A stretch of 64,000 nt of DNA from Kumtagia sp963820075 (GCA_963820075.1 CAWFYS010000006.1:434001-498000); one strand, 5' to 3'. Shown: positions 17,379 through 26,976, counted from the stretch's first letter. Made by a program: numbers and translations. The notes: generated by a model from the sequence alone, not told the origin.

Positions 17379-18872
17379 TCAGGTCTCGTAATAGTCCCGG
17401 ACCAGCCGATCGAGGAGGCGCACGCCGAAGCCGGAGGCCCAGGACTGGTTAATCTCGGTGGCCGGTGTTCCCATCGCGGTGCCGGCGATGTCCAGGTGGG
17501 CCCAGGGCGTGTCCTTGACGAAGCGCTGCAGGAACTGCGCGGCGGTGATGGCGCCGGCATTGCGACCGCCGGTATTCTTCATGTCGGCGTTCTTGGTGTC
17601 GATCAACTTGTCATATTCGCTGCCGAGCGGCAGGCGCCATACCCGCTCCTGCGTAGTCTGGCCGGCGGTGAAAAGACGCTGAGCCAATTCGTCATTGTTG
17701 GAAAACAGACCGGCATAGTGGCCGCCGAGGCTCACAATGATCGCCCCGGTGAGGGTCGCCAGGTTGATCATGAAGCGCGGCTGGAAACGGTCGTTGCAGT
17801 ACCAGAGCGCATCGGCGAGCACGAGCCGGCCTTCCGCATCCGTGTTGATGACCTCGACGGTCTGGCCGGACATGGAGGTGACGATGTCGCCGGGCCGCTG
17901 CGCACTGCCGTCGGGCATGTTCTCCACGCAACCGATGATGCCGACGACATTGACTTTCGCCTTGCGCGCGGCGAGCGCCCGCATCAAGCCGACCACGGTG
18001 GCCGCGCCGGCCATATCCCCCTTCATGTCCTCCATGCCGGCGGCCGGCTTGATCGAAATGCCGCCGGAATCGAACACCACACCCTTTCCGATGAAAGCGA
18101 TCGGCTTTTCCTTATGCTTTCCGCCATTCCACTGCATGACGACAAGCCGAGGCGGGCGTGTCGAGCCCTGCGCGACGCCAAGCAGCGCGTTCATGCCGAG
18201 CTTGCGCATCTCGCGCTCGGTGAGGATTTCCACCTTGACACCCAGCGCCTGCAATTCGGCGGCCCTGGCGGCGAACTCGGCCGGACCGAGCACGTTGGCC
18301 GGCTCGTTGACCAGATCGCGCGCCAGCAGCACGCCGTCCACAACCGACTCCACCTCGGCAAAGGCTTTTTTTGCGGCGGCCGGATTGGCGCACTGGATCG
18401 CGACACGCGCGGCCTTGTCGGGCGTGCCGCCGTTGGCATCATCCTTCTTGGTTTTATAGGCGTTGAAGCTGTAGCTCCTCAGCAGAATTCCGGCGGCGAT
18501 GCCCGCCGCCTCCTGGGCACCAACCGCGAAATCCGGAAGTTCGGCCACCACGGTGGCTTCCCTGGCCGACTTGAACTGCGCGGCGACAGAGCCGCCAAGC
18601 CTCAGCCAGTTCGCCTCGGTGATCGCGGATACCTTACCCACGCCGACCGCGATCAAGCGGTCCAGCGGCGACGCTTGCGGAGCGATGACATCGACGACAC
18701 TGCCCGCCTTGCCCTTGAACTCAGCCACCTCGAAGGCACGCGGCAGAATGTCGCCGGGATCACAGGCTTTGGCCGCGGCGCCGAGGCCACCCTCTTCCGC
18801 TGCCAATACGATCCCTATGCCTTTCTTCGGGTCGGCGAATTTGGAGAAGGTGATCGCAGGTCTTGAGTTCAT
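17379..18872 (-). CDS. pepA: Leucyl aminopeptidase (M17)
   Basis: 497 residues, full length. A cytosolic hexameric di-metal aminopeptidase; some members also bind DNA. Metal and active-site motifs are GKGVVFDSGGISIKPA with the catalytic Lys, MEDMKGDMAGAA, and the family signature NTDAEGRLVLAD. It is the first gene of the minus-strand pepA-holC operon and is divergent from lptF across a 365-bp gap. Confidence 0.97.
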   Translation of the reverse strand: MNSRPAITFSKFADPKKGIGIVLAAEEGGLGAAAKACDPGDILPRAFEVAEFKGKAGSVVDVIAPQASPLDRLIAVGVGKVSAITEANWLRLGGSVAAQFKSAREATVVAELPDFAVGAQEAAGIAAGILLRSYSFNAYKTKKDDANGGTPDKAARVAIQCANPAAAKKAFAEVESVVDGVLLARDLVNEPANVLGPAEFAARAAELQALGVKVEILTEREMRKLGMNALLGVAQGSTRPPRLVVMQWNGGKHKEKPIAFIGKGVVFDSGGISIKPAAGMEDMKGDMAGAATVVGLMRALAARKAKVNVVGIIGCVENMPDGSAQRPGDIVTSMSGQTVEVINTDAEGRLVLADALWYCNDRFQPRFMINLATLTGAIIVSLGGHYAGLFSNNDELAQRLFTAGQTTQERVWRLPLGSEYDKLIDTKNADMKNTGGRNAGAITAAQFLQRFVKDTPWAHLDIAGTAMGTPATEINQSWASGFGVRLLDRLVRDYYET

Positions 18873-19237
18873 CTAAACGCCCCCGATTTCTGCCCGTTCA
18901 GTTGTGGCACCGCCGACATTTCGACATTTCGAGCCGGTTTGGCAAGCCGAGGGCATCCATTGCCCGATGCACCGGCGAAGAATTCGGAGGCTATCCGTTG
19001 CGCGCGCGCCAGCTTTCGCGGGTAATTGCCGTACCCGCTTGCGCCGTTAGCCGGACGTTCACCACGTTCATTGCCATTTTCTTATTCAAAGATCCCGACA
19101 ATTTTCGATGAAATGATATGGCCTGATCGCAGTGCCATGATTCAGGCCCGATTGTCTTGCGCACTAAGGGCAGCTAGTTTTCACCCTTCCGGCAGCCGCC
19201 GGCAGTCCCGCTCCCCGAGAAGGACAACGCCATATCG
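18873..19237. other. Intergenic region between pepA and lptF
   Basis: 365 bp between divergent starts, where promoters for both the pepA and the lptFGD units must lie. I see a short direct repeat (GACATTTC twice at about 18918) and an AT-rich stretch around 19075-19125, but no gene, hairpin terminator or convincing consensus promoter. Confidence 0.5.
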
Positions 19238-20440
19238 ATGAATGTCCTCGAACGCTACATATTGGGGCGGACAGTAGAGCTCTTCATCGCCGCGTTGTTC
19301 TGGACGCTTGCGATCGTTTGGACGACGCAGGTTCTGGCGCGGATCGACCTCGTCACCGACAATGGCCAGTCGGCGCTGACGTTCTTCGAGATCGCCACGC
19401 TGATCCTGCCGTCGATCATTCCGATCGTGGTGCCTTTCGCCCTGGTGATCGCCGTCGCGCAGACGCTGAGCGTGATGAATGGCGATTCGGAGCTGGTCGT
19501 GATCAACGCGGCCGGCGCCTCGCGCACCACGGTGATTCGGCCAGTCCTGCTGCTCGCCTTTGCCGCCGGTGTCTTTTCGTTTGCCGTCGACAATGGCGTG
19601 GACCCCTATGCGCGCGAACGAGGCCGGCAGCTTGTCGCCGCCGCGCGGGCCGATCTCCTGTCGCTGGTCATTCAGGAAGGCACTTTCCGCAAGGTTGACG
19701 ACGGGCTGTTCATCCAGGTCGGCGAGCGGCTGCCGAACGGTCAGCTCGGCGGGATTTTTGTCGCCGATTCGCGCCAGGAGGGCGTCGACTTCATCTACTA
19801 CGCGAAGACCGGCACGGTGGCGGACGAGGGGCAGGGCAAGCAGCTCCTCATGATGAACGACGGGGTCGTCCATCGCAAGCGGCCGTCGGGAGATGTCTCG
19901 ATCGTCCGCTTCGAGTCATACGCGTTCGACCTGTCGGCCTTTTCGAAGGCCTCCAATTCCATCACCATGTTTCCGAAGGACCGCACGATCCCGTATCTGC
20001 TCGATCCGGATCCCAACGACAAGGTTTTTCAGGACAATCCACGCTCCTTCCGCGTGGAACTGCACCGCCGCCTCAGCGAATGGCTTTATTCGGTCGTTTT
20101 CGCGCTGGTCGCGCTGGCGGTGGCCGGCGACGCGCGTTCTCATCGCGAGAGCCGGGTCAACCCGCTGATCACCTCGGTGATAATCTGCCTGTTTGTGCGC
20201 TGGCTTGGCTTCTTCGTGACCAACCAGGCGCAGACGGCGGTCTGGCTTACGCCTGTCGTCTACGCGGTGCCGATCGTGACCGCCGCGATCGCCGTCTGGT
20301 TCATTTGCACCAACCGCGCGATGGAACTCCCGATCTCCTGGATCGACTGGCTTGCCGACAGGACGCGCGACATGCGCGAACGCATGTCCGGATTCTGGAG
20401 CCGCCTGCGCAACGGCCGGACGGCGCGAGGACCGGCATGA
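19238..20440 (+). CDS. lptF: LPS export ABC transporter permease LptF
   Basis: 400 residues. With LptG and the LptB ATPase it extracts LPS from the inner membrane and pushes it along the LptC-A-D bridge. The layout is as expected: two N-terminal helices (to about 85) containing TLSVMNGDSELVVINAAGAS, the coupling region for LptB; a periplasmic beta-jellyroll domain (about 125-265); then C-terminal helices. It overlaps lptG by 4 bp and starts the lptF-lptG-lptD-surA operon. Confidence 0.95.
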   Translation: MNVLERYILGRTVELFIAALFWTLAIVWTTQVLARIDLVTDNGQSALTFFEIATLILPSIIPIVVPFALVIAVAQTLSVMNGDSELVVINAAGASRTTVIRPVLLLAFAAGVFSFAVDNGVDPYARERGRQLVAAARADLLSLVIQEGTFRKVDDGLFIQVGERLPNGQLGGIFVADSRQEGVDFIYYAKTGTVADEGQGKQLLMMNDGVVHRKRPSGDVSIVRFESYAFDLSAFSKASNSITMFPKDRTIPYLLDPDPNDKVFQDNPRSFRVELHRRLSEWLYSVVFALVALAVAGDARSHRESRVNPLITSVIICLFVRWLGFFVTNQAQTAVWLTPVVYAVPIVTAAIAVWFICTNRAMELPISWIDWLADRTRDMRERMSGFWSRLRNGRTARGPA

Positions 20441-21525
20441 TCGGCCTCACGCTAGGGCGCTATTTCTTCTTCCGCTACGCGGTCATAACGACGTGGATTT
20501 TCCTCGGCGTGTTCGCGCTGATCTTCATTGTCGACTTCACCGAACTGTCGAGCAGAACCTCCGGCCTGCCGGGATTCACTTTCCTGTCGGCGCTTGGCGT
20601 CTCGATATTCCGGGTGCCGATGATTCTCCTGCAGACCGTGCCGTTTGTGGCGCTGTTCTCGGCGATGGCGACGCTGATCTCGCTCAACCGGACCTATGAA
20701 CTGGTGATCGCGCGGTCGGCGGGCGTATCGGCCTGGCAATTCCTCCTGCCGCCGTGCCTGGGAGCCTTCACCTTCGGCGTCCTGGTCGTGCTGCTGCTCA
20801 ATCCGCTCGCGGCGCGCGGCTTCACCCGGTCCGAGCTTCTCGAGACGCAGATCCGCTCGGGCGCGTCCAACAATGTCTCCGCCTTCTCGGCACCCTGGAT
20901 CAGGCAGAAGACAAAGGACATCGACACGATCATCGGCGCTCGCGCGGTGCTCAACCAGGGCGTGGAACTGAGCGATGCCGTATTCTTCACGGTCAACAAG
21001 CAGGGCGACATCGTCGAGCGCAAGGATGCCCGGCAAGCGTTCCTGCGCGACGGCTACTGGGAATTGCGGGACGTGCGCCGCCTGCGCGAGGGCGCCAAGG
21101 TAGAGTCGTTGCCGGAGGATCGCGTTCCCACCGATCTCAGGCCCGAATTCGTGCAGGAGCGGCTGGCCCGGCCCGAAACCATACCCTTCTTTCAATTGCC
21201 CTCGAAGATCGAGGTCGCGCGTTCGTTCGGCCTCAGGGCAAACGCCTTCGCCATGCAATTTCACTCGCTTCTGGCGCTGCCTGTGCTGCTGGTGGCGATG
21301 ACCCTGATCGCGGCGACCGTGTCGATGCGCTTCGCGCGGATGGGCCAATCGGCCACCATGATTCTGGGTGGCGTGTTGGCGGGCTTTCTGCTTTATGTAG
21401 TATCGGTTTTAGTAAGGGCGTTCGGCAACGCCGGATTCGTGCCGCCCTATGTTGCTGCGTGGCTGCCGGTGGTGATTGCGCTTTTTTTCGGGGTTACGTT
21501 CCTGCTTTACAAGGAAGACGGCTAG
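20437..21525 (+). CDS. lptG: LPS export ABC transporter permease LptG
   Basis: 362 residues from the ATG overlapping the lptF stop (ATGA). It pairs with LptF in the LptB2FG extractor. N-terminal helices begin LGRYFFFRYAVITTWIFLG; the coupling segment RTYELVIARSAGVSAWQF precedes a periplasmic domain, and the C-terminal helices include LLALPVLLVAMTLIAATVS. Its stop overlaps the GTG proposed for lptD (TAGTG), so the three lpt genes are translationally coupled. Confidence 0.95.
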   Translation: MIGLTLGRYFFFRYAVITTWIFLGVFALIFIVDFTELSSRTSGLPGFTFLSALGVSIFRVPMILLQTVPFVALFSAMATLISLNRTYELVIARSAGVSAWQFLLPPCLGAFTFGVLVVLLLNPLAARGFTRSELLETQIRSGASNNVSAFSAPWIRQKTKDIDTIIGARAVLNQGVELSDAVFFTVNKQGDIVERKDARQAFLRDGYWELRDVRRLREGAKVESLPEDRVPTDLRPEFVQERLARPETIPFFQLPSKIEVARSFGLRANAFAMQFHSLLALPVLLVAMTLIAATVSMRFARMGQSATMILGGVLAGFLLYVVSVLVRAFGNAGFVPPYVAAWLPVVIALFFGVTFLLYKEDG

Positions 21526-23987
21526 TGGCGCGTCAGTCAGCTCATAGCCGCGTGCCGGCCCTAATCGCGAGCCTGCGCGGCTCGACGGCCCTAATCGCGA
21601 GCCTGCGCGGCTCGACGGCAGTGGTGCTTGCGCTTGTCGTCGCCGTCTCCGGCGGGATGGCGGTCGCGCAGGAGATCGGCGAACTCGCCCAGCGCGTCGG
21701 CGGCGATGTGCCCAGCGATTCGCAGATGCTGATGGAGGCCGACACGCTGGTCTACGATATCGACTCCGACATGGTGACGGCGGTCGGCGGCGTGCGCATA
21801 GAATATGGCGGCAACAGGCTGGTGGCGCAGCGCGTAAGCTACAACCGAAAGACATCGCGGCTGGTGGCCAGCGGCGGTGTGCAGATCATCGACAGCAGCG
21901 GCACCAAGGTCTTTTCCGACGAGATCGACATAACCGACGACTTCGGCGACGGGTTCGTCAACGCGCTGCGCGTCGAGACCATCGACAAGACCTATTTCGC
22001 GGCCGAAAGCGCCAGACGGGAGGGTGGCCTTTTGACCACTTTCAACAATGGTGTCTACACTGCTTGCGCGCCATGCGAGGACCGGCCGGACCGCGCTCCG
22101 ATCTGGCGAATCAAGGCCAGGAAGATCATCTGGAACGGCAAGGCCAGGACGGTCCGGTTCGAGGATTCCCGTTTCGAGTTCTTCGGCTTTCCGATCGCCC
22201 GCCTGCCGGCGTTCGAGATTGCCGACCCGACGGTCAAACGCAAGAGCGGCTTCCTGTTTCCCGGCGTGCAATTCAGCACCGACCTGGGCGCCGGTCTGAC
22301 CATTCCCTATTATTTCGCATTGTCGCCTACCTACGACCTTACGGTCGCCGGCACCGGCTACACCAAGCAGGGTTTCCTGGGCGAGGCCGAGTGGCGCCAG
22401 CGCTTCAACAATGGCGAATACAGCTTGAAGATGGCGGGTATCTACCAGGCCGATCCCGGCGCCTTTGAAAACCAGAACACGGTCAATTCCGGCCCCACGG
22501 GCGATCCCAACCGCTTTCGCGGCATGGTAGGATCGAAGGGTCGCTTCGATTTCAACCCCCGCTGGCAGACCGGTTGGAACATCCTGGTCCAAAGCGACAA
22601 GAATTTCTCCCGTACCTACAGCATTGATGGCTATCAGGAATACGTCCATCGCTCGGAACTCTATTTGACCGGCCTCAATGACCGGAACTACTTCGACCTG
22701 CGCGGCATGAAGTTCCAGGTGCAGGAGGATATTCTCGACAGCAACTCGCTTTCGACCAACGACGTCCAGCCATGGGTCCTGCCAACACTTGACTATTCCT
22801 ACATTCCCGGCGAACCGATCGCGGGGGGCGAATTGAGGCTCGACCTGAACGCCCGCTCGATCTATCGCGATCGTCTTGACGACACGACCTTCGACAATCT
22901 CTTCGACGGATCGCAGCGGAACAATGTCGTACAGGGCATCGAGGGCTACTCCACTCGCCTGACGGCCGAAGGCGAATGGAAGCGTTCGTTTGTTACCGAC
23001 CGCGGGCTGGTGGTGACACCGCTGCTAGGCTTCCAGGCCGATACGACGTATGTCAACGAATCGCAGTCGTCGGTGGACGCCATCAACGCGCTCGCCGCTA
23101 TGCCTCCGACAGGCATCGGGACAGACATCCTCTCAGCCTATTACAGGCTGATGGCCACGGCCGGAATGGAGCTGCGCTGGCCGGTTCTGTTCTCCAGCAG
23201 CAGCGCCTCGCATATCCTAGAACCGATGGCCCAGGTTTTCGCGCGGCCGAATACCCGATATGATTCGGAGTATGGCATTCCCAACGAGGACGCGCAGAGC
23301 TTCGTCTTCGATGCGACAAGCTTGTTCGAGCGCGACAAGTTTTCCGGCTACGACCGTATCGAGGGTGGCAGCCGCGCCAATATCGGCTTTCGCTACAGCG
23401 GCAGCTACGACAGTGGCTGGACCACCAATGCGCTGTTCGGCCAGTCCTACCACCTGGACGGGGAGAACCCCTTCGCCGCGCCCGACCTCGTGCATGTCGG
23501 CGCCTATTCCGGCCTGGAGACCGATACGTCCGACTATGTCGGCCTGATCGGCTTCGCTACGCCGTTCGGCGTGGCGGCCTCGGTGAGCGGGCGCTTCGAC
23601 GAGCAGACATTCGAAGTCAGACGAACCGAGGCGAAGGTCGGCTATTCAGCCGGCAGTTTCAGCGTCACCGCGAATTACGCCTTCATCCAGGCGCAGCCGC
23701 TCTACGGTTTCAGCGAGAATCGCAACGAAGTTGCCGCAGGGGCCTCGCTGCGCTTCAATGAGAACTGGCGCGCTTTCGGCGGCGGGACCTACGATCTTGA
23801 ATCGGGCATCGTTGTTTCCGATTCGATCGGATTGGCTTACGATGACGAGTGCATCGCCGTGGCCTTGACAATGGCGACCACGCGGGACGCCGACGGCGGG
23901 GGAGACGATCAGCGGACATTCGGCTTCAACATCTCGTTGCGGACGCTTGGCGATGTCGGCACAAACAGCGGCATGTTCTCCCAGTGA
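21525..23987 (+). CDS. lptD: LPS-assembly outer-membrane protein LptD
   Basis: 820 residues from the GTG overlapping the lptG stop. LptD forms the outer-membrane translocon that inserts LPS into the outer leaflet. Order: signal peptide (VVLALVVAVSGGMAVAQ), an N-terminal OstA/LptA-like jellyroll (LMEADTLVYDIDSDMVTAVGG, GGVQIIDSSG), then a long C-terminal beta barrel rich in aromatic residues. The cysteines CAPCED lie where OstA-type proteins keep a disulfide. Before the signal core the segment ALIASLRGST occurs twice in tandem through a 30-bp duplication. No upstream ATG alternative fits better. Confidence 0.93.
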   Translation: MARQSAHSRVPALIASLRGSTALIASLRGSTAVVLALVVAVSGGMAVAQEIGELAQRVGGDVPSDSQMLMEADTLVYDIDSDMVTAVGGVRIEYGGNRLVAQRVSYNRKTSRLVASGGVQIIDSSGTKVFSDEIDITDDFGDGFVNALRVETIDKTYFAAESARREGGLLTTFNNGVYTACAPCEDRPDRAPIWRIKARKIIWNGKARTVRFEDSRFEFFGFPIARLPAFEIADPTVKRKSGFLFPGVQFSTDLGAGLTIPYYFALSPTYDLTVAGTGYTKQGFLGEAEWRQRFNNGEYSLKMAGIYQADPGAFENQNTVNSGPTGDPNRFRGMVGSKGRFDFNPRWQTGWNILVQSDKNFSRTYSIDGYQEYVHRSELYLTGLNDRNYFDLRGMKFQVQEDILDSNSLSTNDVQPWVLPTLDYSYIPGEPIAGGELRLDLNARSIYRDRLDDTTFDNLFDGSQRNNVVQGIEGYSTRLTAEGEWKRSFVTDRGLVVTPLLGFQADTTYVNESQSSVDAINALAAMPPTGIGTDILSAYYRLMATAGMELRWPVLFSSSSASHILEPMAQVFARPNTRYDSEYGIPNEDAQSFVFDATSLFERDKFSGYDRIEGGSRANIGFRYSGSYDSGWTTNALFGQSYHLDGENPFAAPDLVHVGAYSGLETDTSDYVGLIGFATPFGVAASVSGRFDEQTFEVRRTEAKVGYSAGSFSVTANYAFIQAQPLYGFSENRNEVAAGASLRFNENWRAFGGGTYDLESGIVVSDSIGLAYDDECIAVALTMATTRDADGGGDDQRTFGFNISLRTLGDVGTNSGMFSQ
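21557..21616 (+). repeat. Tandem 30-bp duplication inside the lptD signal region
   Basis: Two adjacent identical 30-bp units beginning GGCCCTAATCGCGAGCC add exactly ten codons, encoding ALIASLRGST twice. The reading frame is kept. It lies in the positively charged region of the signal peptide, where length change is tolerable. Confidence 0.9.
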
Positions 23988-24078
23988 TGCCGGCGCCATC
24001 GTTTCGCCGCAGATTTCCGTCAACCAGCGGGTCCTATTCCCAGGGATGAATGGTAGCCGATCCGCAGGGAGAATTTTC

Positions 24079-25011
24079 GTGAGAAAGACACTTTTTTCGC
24101 TCGGCATCGCGATCCTGGCCGCAACGGCGGCGATGTCGGTAGCAACCTTATCGGGAACGCCGGCCGCAGCGAGCGAGATCAAGTACGTCGTCAACAACGT
24201 TGCCATCACGAGCTACGACGTGCAGCGGCGATCTGCCTTCCTGAAATTGCAGCGCAAGAAGGGGAATCTGCCCCAACTGGCGGGCGATGAAATGATCAAC
24301 CAGACGTTGCGGCAAGCCGAAATAAAGCGCCTCGGCATCAAGATACCGGACGGCAATGTCGATGCCGCCTATGAGCGCTTCGCTACATCGAACAAGATGT
24401 CGCCCAAGCAGCTTGACGGTGTTCTCAACCAGTCAGGCGTCACTCCGCAGCACTTCAAGGACTATATCCGCACGCAAATGGGATGGAACCAGGCGCTGTC
24501 GTCACGCTTCCGGTCGCAAGGCGGCGCCATGAGCGAGCAGGACGCGGTGCGCCGCATGCTGCAGCAAGGCGGCAACAAGCCTTCGGCGACGGAATACTCG
24601 CTGCAGCAGGTGATATTCGTCGTGCCGGCCGCCGAGAAAGGCAGCGTCGCCAAGCGAAAGCGCGAAGCGGAGGCGATGCGTGCCCGCTTCACAGGTTGCA
24701 ATACCACGCGCGAGTTCGCCAAGGGCCTTATCGACGTGACCGTGCGTGACCTCGGCAGAGTGCTTGCTCCCGAACTGCCGAAGGAATGGGCCGAACAGAT
24801 CAAGGCCACCAGGACGGGCGGTGCCACGCCGGTCCGGCAGACCGACCGCGGGGTCGAATTCATCGGCATTTGCAACGCGCGCGAGGTCTCCGACGACCGG
24901 GCCGCGAAGTCTGTTTTCCAGGCGGAAGGTACGGACGACAAGCAGGCCGAGGAGCTCGACAAGAAATACACCGCCGAGTTGCGCCAGCGTGCCAAGATCG
25001 TAGCGCGCTAA
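24079..25011 (+). CDS. SurA-like periplasmic chaperone/peptidyl-prolyl isomerase
   Basis: 310 residues from the GTG at 24079 with GGGAG eight bases upstream, giving a clean signal peptide (LFSLGIAILAATAAMSVATL, cleaved near AAASE). The SurA N-terminal domain begins IKYVVNNVAITSYDVQRR and contains ALSSRFRSQG; a single parvulin-like region follows (SLQQVIFVVP, RDLGRVLAPELP). E. coli SurA has two parvulin domains and about 430 residues, so this is the short alphaproteobacterial form. Position directly after lptD fits a role in outer-membrane protein folding. The TAA stop lies inside a 106-bp repeat. Confidence 0.88.
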   Translation: MRKTLFSLGIAILAATAAMSVATLSGTPAAASEIKYVVNNVAITSYDVQRRSAFLKLQRKKGNLPQLAGDEMINQTLRQAEIKRLGIKIPDGNVDAAYERFATSNKMSPKQLDGVLNQSGVTPQHFKDYIRTQMGWNQALSSRFRSQGGAMSEQDAVRRMLQQGGNKPSATEYSLQQVIFVVPAAEKGSVAKRKREAEAMRARFTGCNTTREFAKGLIDVTVRDLGRVLAPELPKEWAEQIKATRTGGATPVRQTDRGVEFIGICNAREVSDDRAAKSVFQAEGTDDKQAEELDKKYTAELRQRAKIVAR

Positions 25012-25113
25012 GCAGGTTCCGGAAAAGTGTGTCACGGTTTTCCGACAGAAACCTGCGACAAAACAAGAGGCTAAGTAGGCGAAGCGTGGGCGAAGCCACG
25101 CAAGTCTGCTTAG
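25008..25113 (+). repeat. 106-bp dispersed repeat with terminal inverted repeats, copy after surA
   Basis: Its perfect 8-bp terminal inverted repeats are CTAAGCAG and CTGCTTAG. Internal hairpins are CGGAAAA...TTTTCCG and GCGTGGGCGAAGCCACGC. The first bases (CTAA) supply the surA TAA stop. The same sequence, in either orientation, occurs at 27982, 32073 and 41286 with few differences and at 859 and about 56289 with more. No coding capacity. Confidence 0.92.
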
Positions 25114-25206
25114 GCAGGATTTAAAGTTGTGCGGCGGTGGTCATCCCTAGGGGTAAATGCACGACAACGGTATCCACGCCGCGATCACTGAGTTCCGAGT
25201 GCCAGT

Positions 25207-25467
25207 TTGCCGACATCAAGTAATCCGCCGCTCGCCCTGACGGCCGGCGATCGGGCCGGAATTGGTCCTGACATCGCCCTTGCCGCATGGCTTGGCCGCG
25301 ACCGGCATCGAGTACCGCCATTTTACATCATTGGTGACCCTGCCCTGCTCCGGGCGCGGCGGCTCGGCTACGCGATCCCAATCAGGGAGGTGGGACCGGC
25401 GGATGCGGCCAGCGTGTTCGGTGACGCGCTGCCTGTCGCTCGGCTCGCCGCGCGGACGCGCCCGTGA
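25207..25467 (+). pseudogene. pdxA: Truncated pdxA (4-hydroxythreonine-4-phosphate dehydrogenase remnant)
   Basis: Only about 86 residues remain, starting at a TTG. They match the PdxA N-terminus: ALTAGDRAGIGPDIALAAWLG (family T-x-G-E-P-A-G-I-G-P; here D-R replaces E-P), PFYIIGDPALL, and ASVFGDALPV. Full PdxA is about 330-340 residues and needs three metal-binding histidines further on; none of that part is present. The remnant runs straight into the GTG of rsmA with the usual 4-bp overlap (GTGA), so about three quarters of the gene has been lost between surA and rsmA. A working PdxA, if needed for pyridoxal phosphate, must be elsewhere. Confidence 0.82.
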
Positions 25468-26303
25468 CGCTCGCCATGGACGGCCTGCCGCCGCTGCGCG
25501 AGGTGATCGAGCGTCACGGCCTGCAGGCGCGCAAGGCGCTGGGACAGAATTTTCTGCTCGATCTCAACCTGACGGGAAAGATCGCACGGACGGCCGGCGA
25601 TCTCGGCGATATGACGGTGATCGAGGTTGGCCCCGGTCCGGGCGGCCTGACACGCGCGCTGCTGATGCATGGCGCCAAGCGCGTGGTGGCGATCGAGCGC
25701 GACGAGCGCTGCCTGGCCGCACTGGCCGAGATTTCGGCGCATTATCCCGGCCGCCTGGAGGTCGTGGCCGCGGATGCACTAAAGCTCGATATGCGCACGC
25801 TTGCGGCTGGCCGGCCGACCAGGATAGTCGCCAACCTGCCCTACAATATCGGGACCGAGCTTCTGGTCCGGTGGCTCGCCAGCGCCGATTGGCCGCCGTT
25901 CTACAGTTCGCTGACGCTCATGTTCCAGAAGGAAGTCGCGCAGCGGATCGTGGCCGCACCCGGCGCCGATGCCTATGGTCGCCTCGCTGTACTCGCCGGC
26001 TGGCGAACCGAAGCGAGGATCGCCTTCGAGGTTCCAGCGCGCGCCTTCACGCCGCCGCCGAAGGTCACGTCCGCCGTGGTTCACCTGGTGCCTCGCGAGG
26101 CACCGCTCGCCGCCGACGTCCGTGCGCTTGAACGCGTGACAGAGGCCGCCTTCGGGCAGCGGCGAAAAATGCTGCGGCAGAGCCTGAAAGCCCTTGGCGG
26201 CGAAAGACTTTTGGGAGCAACAGGCATCGACGGAACGCGGCGGGCCGAGACGCTTGCTATCGAGGAATTTGTCGCGCTCGCCAACGCGCTGCAAGCCGGC
26301 TGA
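25464..26303 (+). CDS. rsmA: 16S rRNA (adenine(1518)-N6/adenine(1519)-N6)-dimethyltransferase
   Basis: 279 residues. RsmA (KsgA) dimethylates two adjacent adenines near the 3' end of 16S rRNA late in 30S assembly. Motifs: ALGQNFLLDLNL at the N-terminus, SAM-binding VIEVGPGPGGLTRALL, acidic VAIERDERC, catalytic NLPYNIG, and a C-terminal helical domain with FGQRRKMLRQSLK. The start is GTG overlapping the end of the pdxA remnant. It converges with gmk, 19 bp away. Confidence 0.96.
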   Translation: MTLAMDGLPPLREVIERHGLQARKALGQNFLLDLNLTGKIARTAGDLGDMTVIEVGPGPGGLTRALLMHGAKRVVAIERDERCLAALAEISAHYPGRLEVVAADALKLDMRTLAAGRPTRIVANLPYNIGTELLVRWLASADWPPFYSSLTLMFQKEVAQRIVAAPGADAYGRLAVLAGWRTEARIAFEVPARAFTPPPKVTSAVVHLVPREAPLAADVRALERVTEAAFGQRRKMLRQSLKALGGERLLGATGIDGTRRAETLAIEEFVALANALQAG

Positions 26304-26322
26304 GCTGCACCGCCGGGCAGCG

Positions 26323-26976
26323 CTAGACTTTCTCGTCCAGCAGGCCCGAAACGAAATCGAACAGGCCGGGGCGGCGATCGCGGCGCAGCCGTTCCGCGGT
26401 GACGATGGCCTTTACCTCGGTGAAGGCGCGATCGAGGTCGCGGTTGATAACGACATAGTCATAGTCGCGCCAGTGCTCGATCTCCAGCCTGGCATTGTCC
26501 AGGCGGCGCTCGATCGCCTCCTCTTTGTCTTCCGCCCGGCGCTTCAGCCGGCTCTTGAGCTCACTCATCGACGGCGGCAGAATGAAGATCGACACGATGT
26601 CGGCGCGCATCTTATCCTTGAGCTGGAGAGCGCCCTGCCAATCGATATCGAAAAGCATGTCGTGGCCTTCCGCCATCGCGGCCTCAACCGGCTCGCGCGG
26701 CGTTGCGTAGCAATTTCCATGCACTTCGGCCCATTCGAGCAGCGCGTCCGAATCGCGCAATCTGTCAAACTCCCGCCGCGACACAAAACGATAATGAACG
26801 CCGTCGATCTCGCTGCCACGACGCGGGCGCGTCGTGACGCTTACGGAGAGACGGAGGTCGTGATCGCTTTCAAGCAGATTTCGCGCGATCGTCGACTTCC
26901 CCGCGCCCGAGGGGGAGGAAAGCACCAGCATCAACCCACGGCGGCGAATGCCCGCGGAAAGGTGGCCATCGCCCAT
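26323..26976 (-). CDS. gmk: Guanylate kinase
   Basis: 217 residues. It phosphorylates GMP/dGMP to the diphosphate. The P-loop is LSSPSGAGKSTIAR, followed by the GMP-binding SVTTRPRRGSEIDGVHYRFV and the FDIDWQGA segment. It lies three bases after yicC on the same strand, a conserved pairing in alphaproteobacteria (mltG-yicC-gmk). Confidence 0.97.
   Translation of the reverse strand: MGDGHLSAGIRRRGLMLVLSSPSGAGKSTIARNLLESDHDLRLSVSVTTRPRRGSEIDGVHYRFVSRREFDRLRDSDALLEWAEVHGNCYATPREPVEAAMAEGHDMLFDIDWQGALQLKDKMRADIVSIFILPPSMSELKSRLKRRAEDKEEAIERRLDNARLEIEHWRDYDYVVINRDLDRAFTEVKAIVTAERLRRDRRPGLFDFVSGLLDEKV

Noticed and set aside
20754..21524. Very long lptD reading frame extending upstream through lptG
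   Set aside because: This part is out of frame with the conserved lptG sequence and has no LptD-like content; the coupled GTG at 21525 explains the start.
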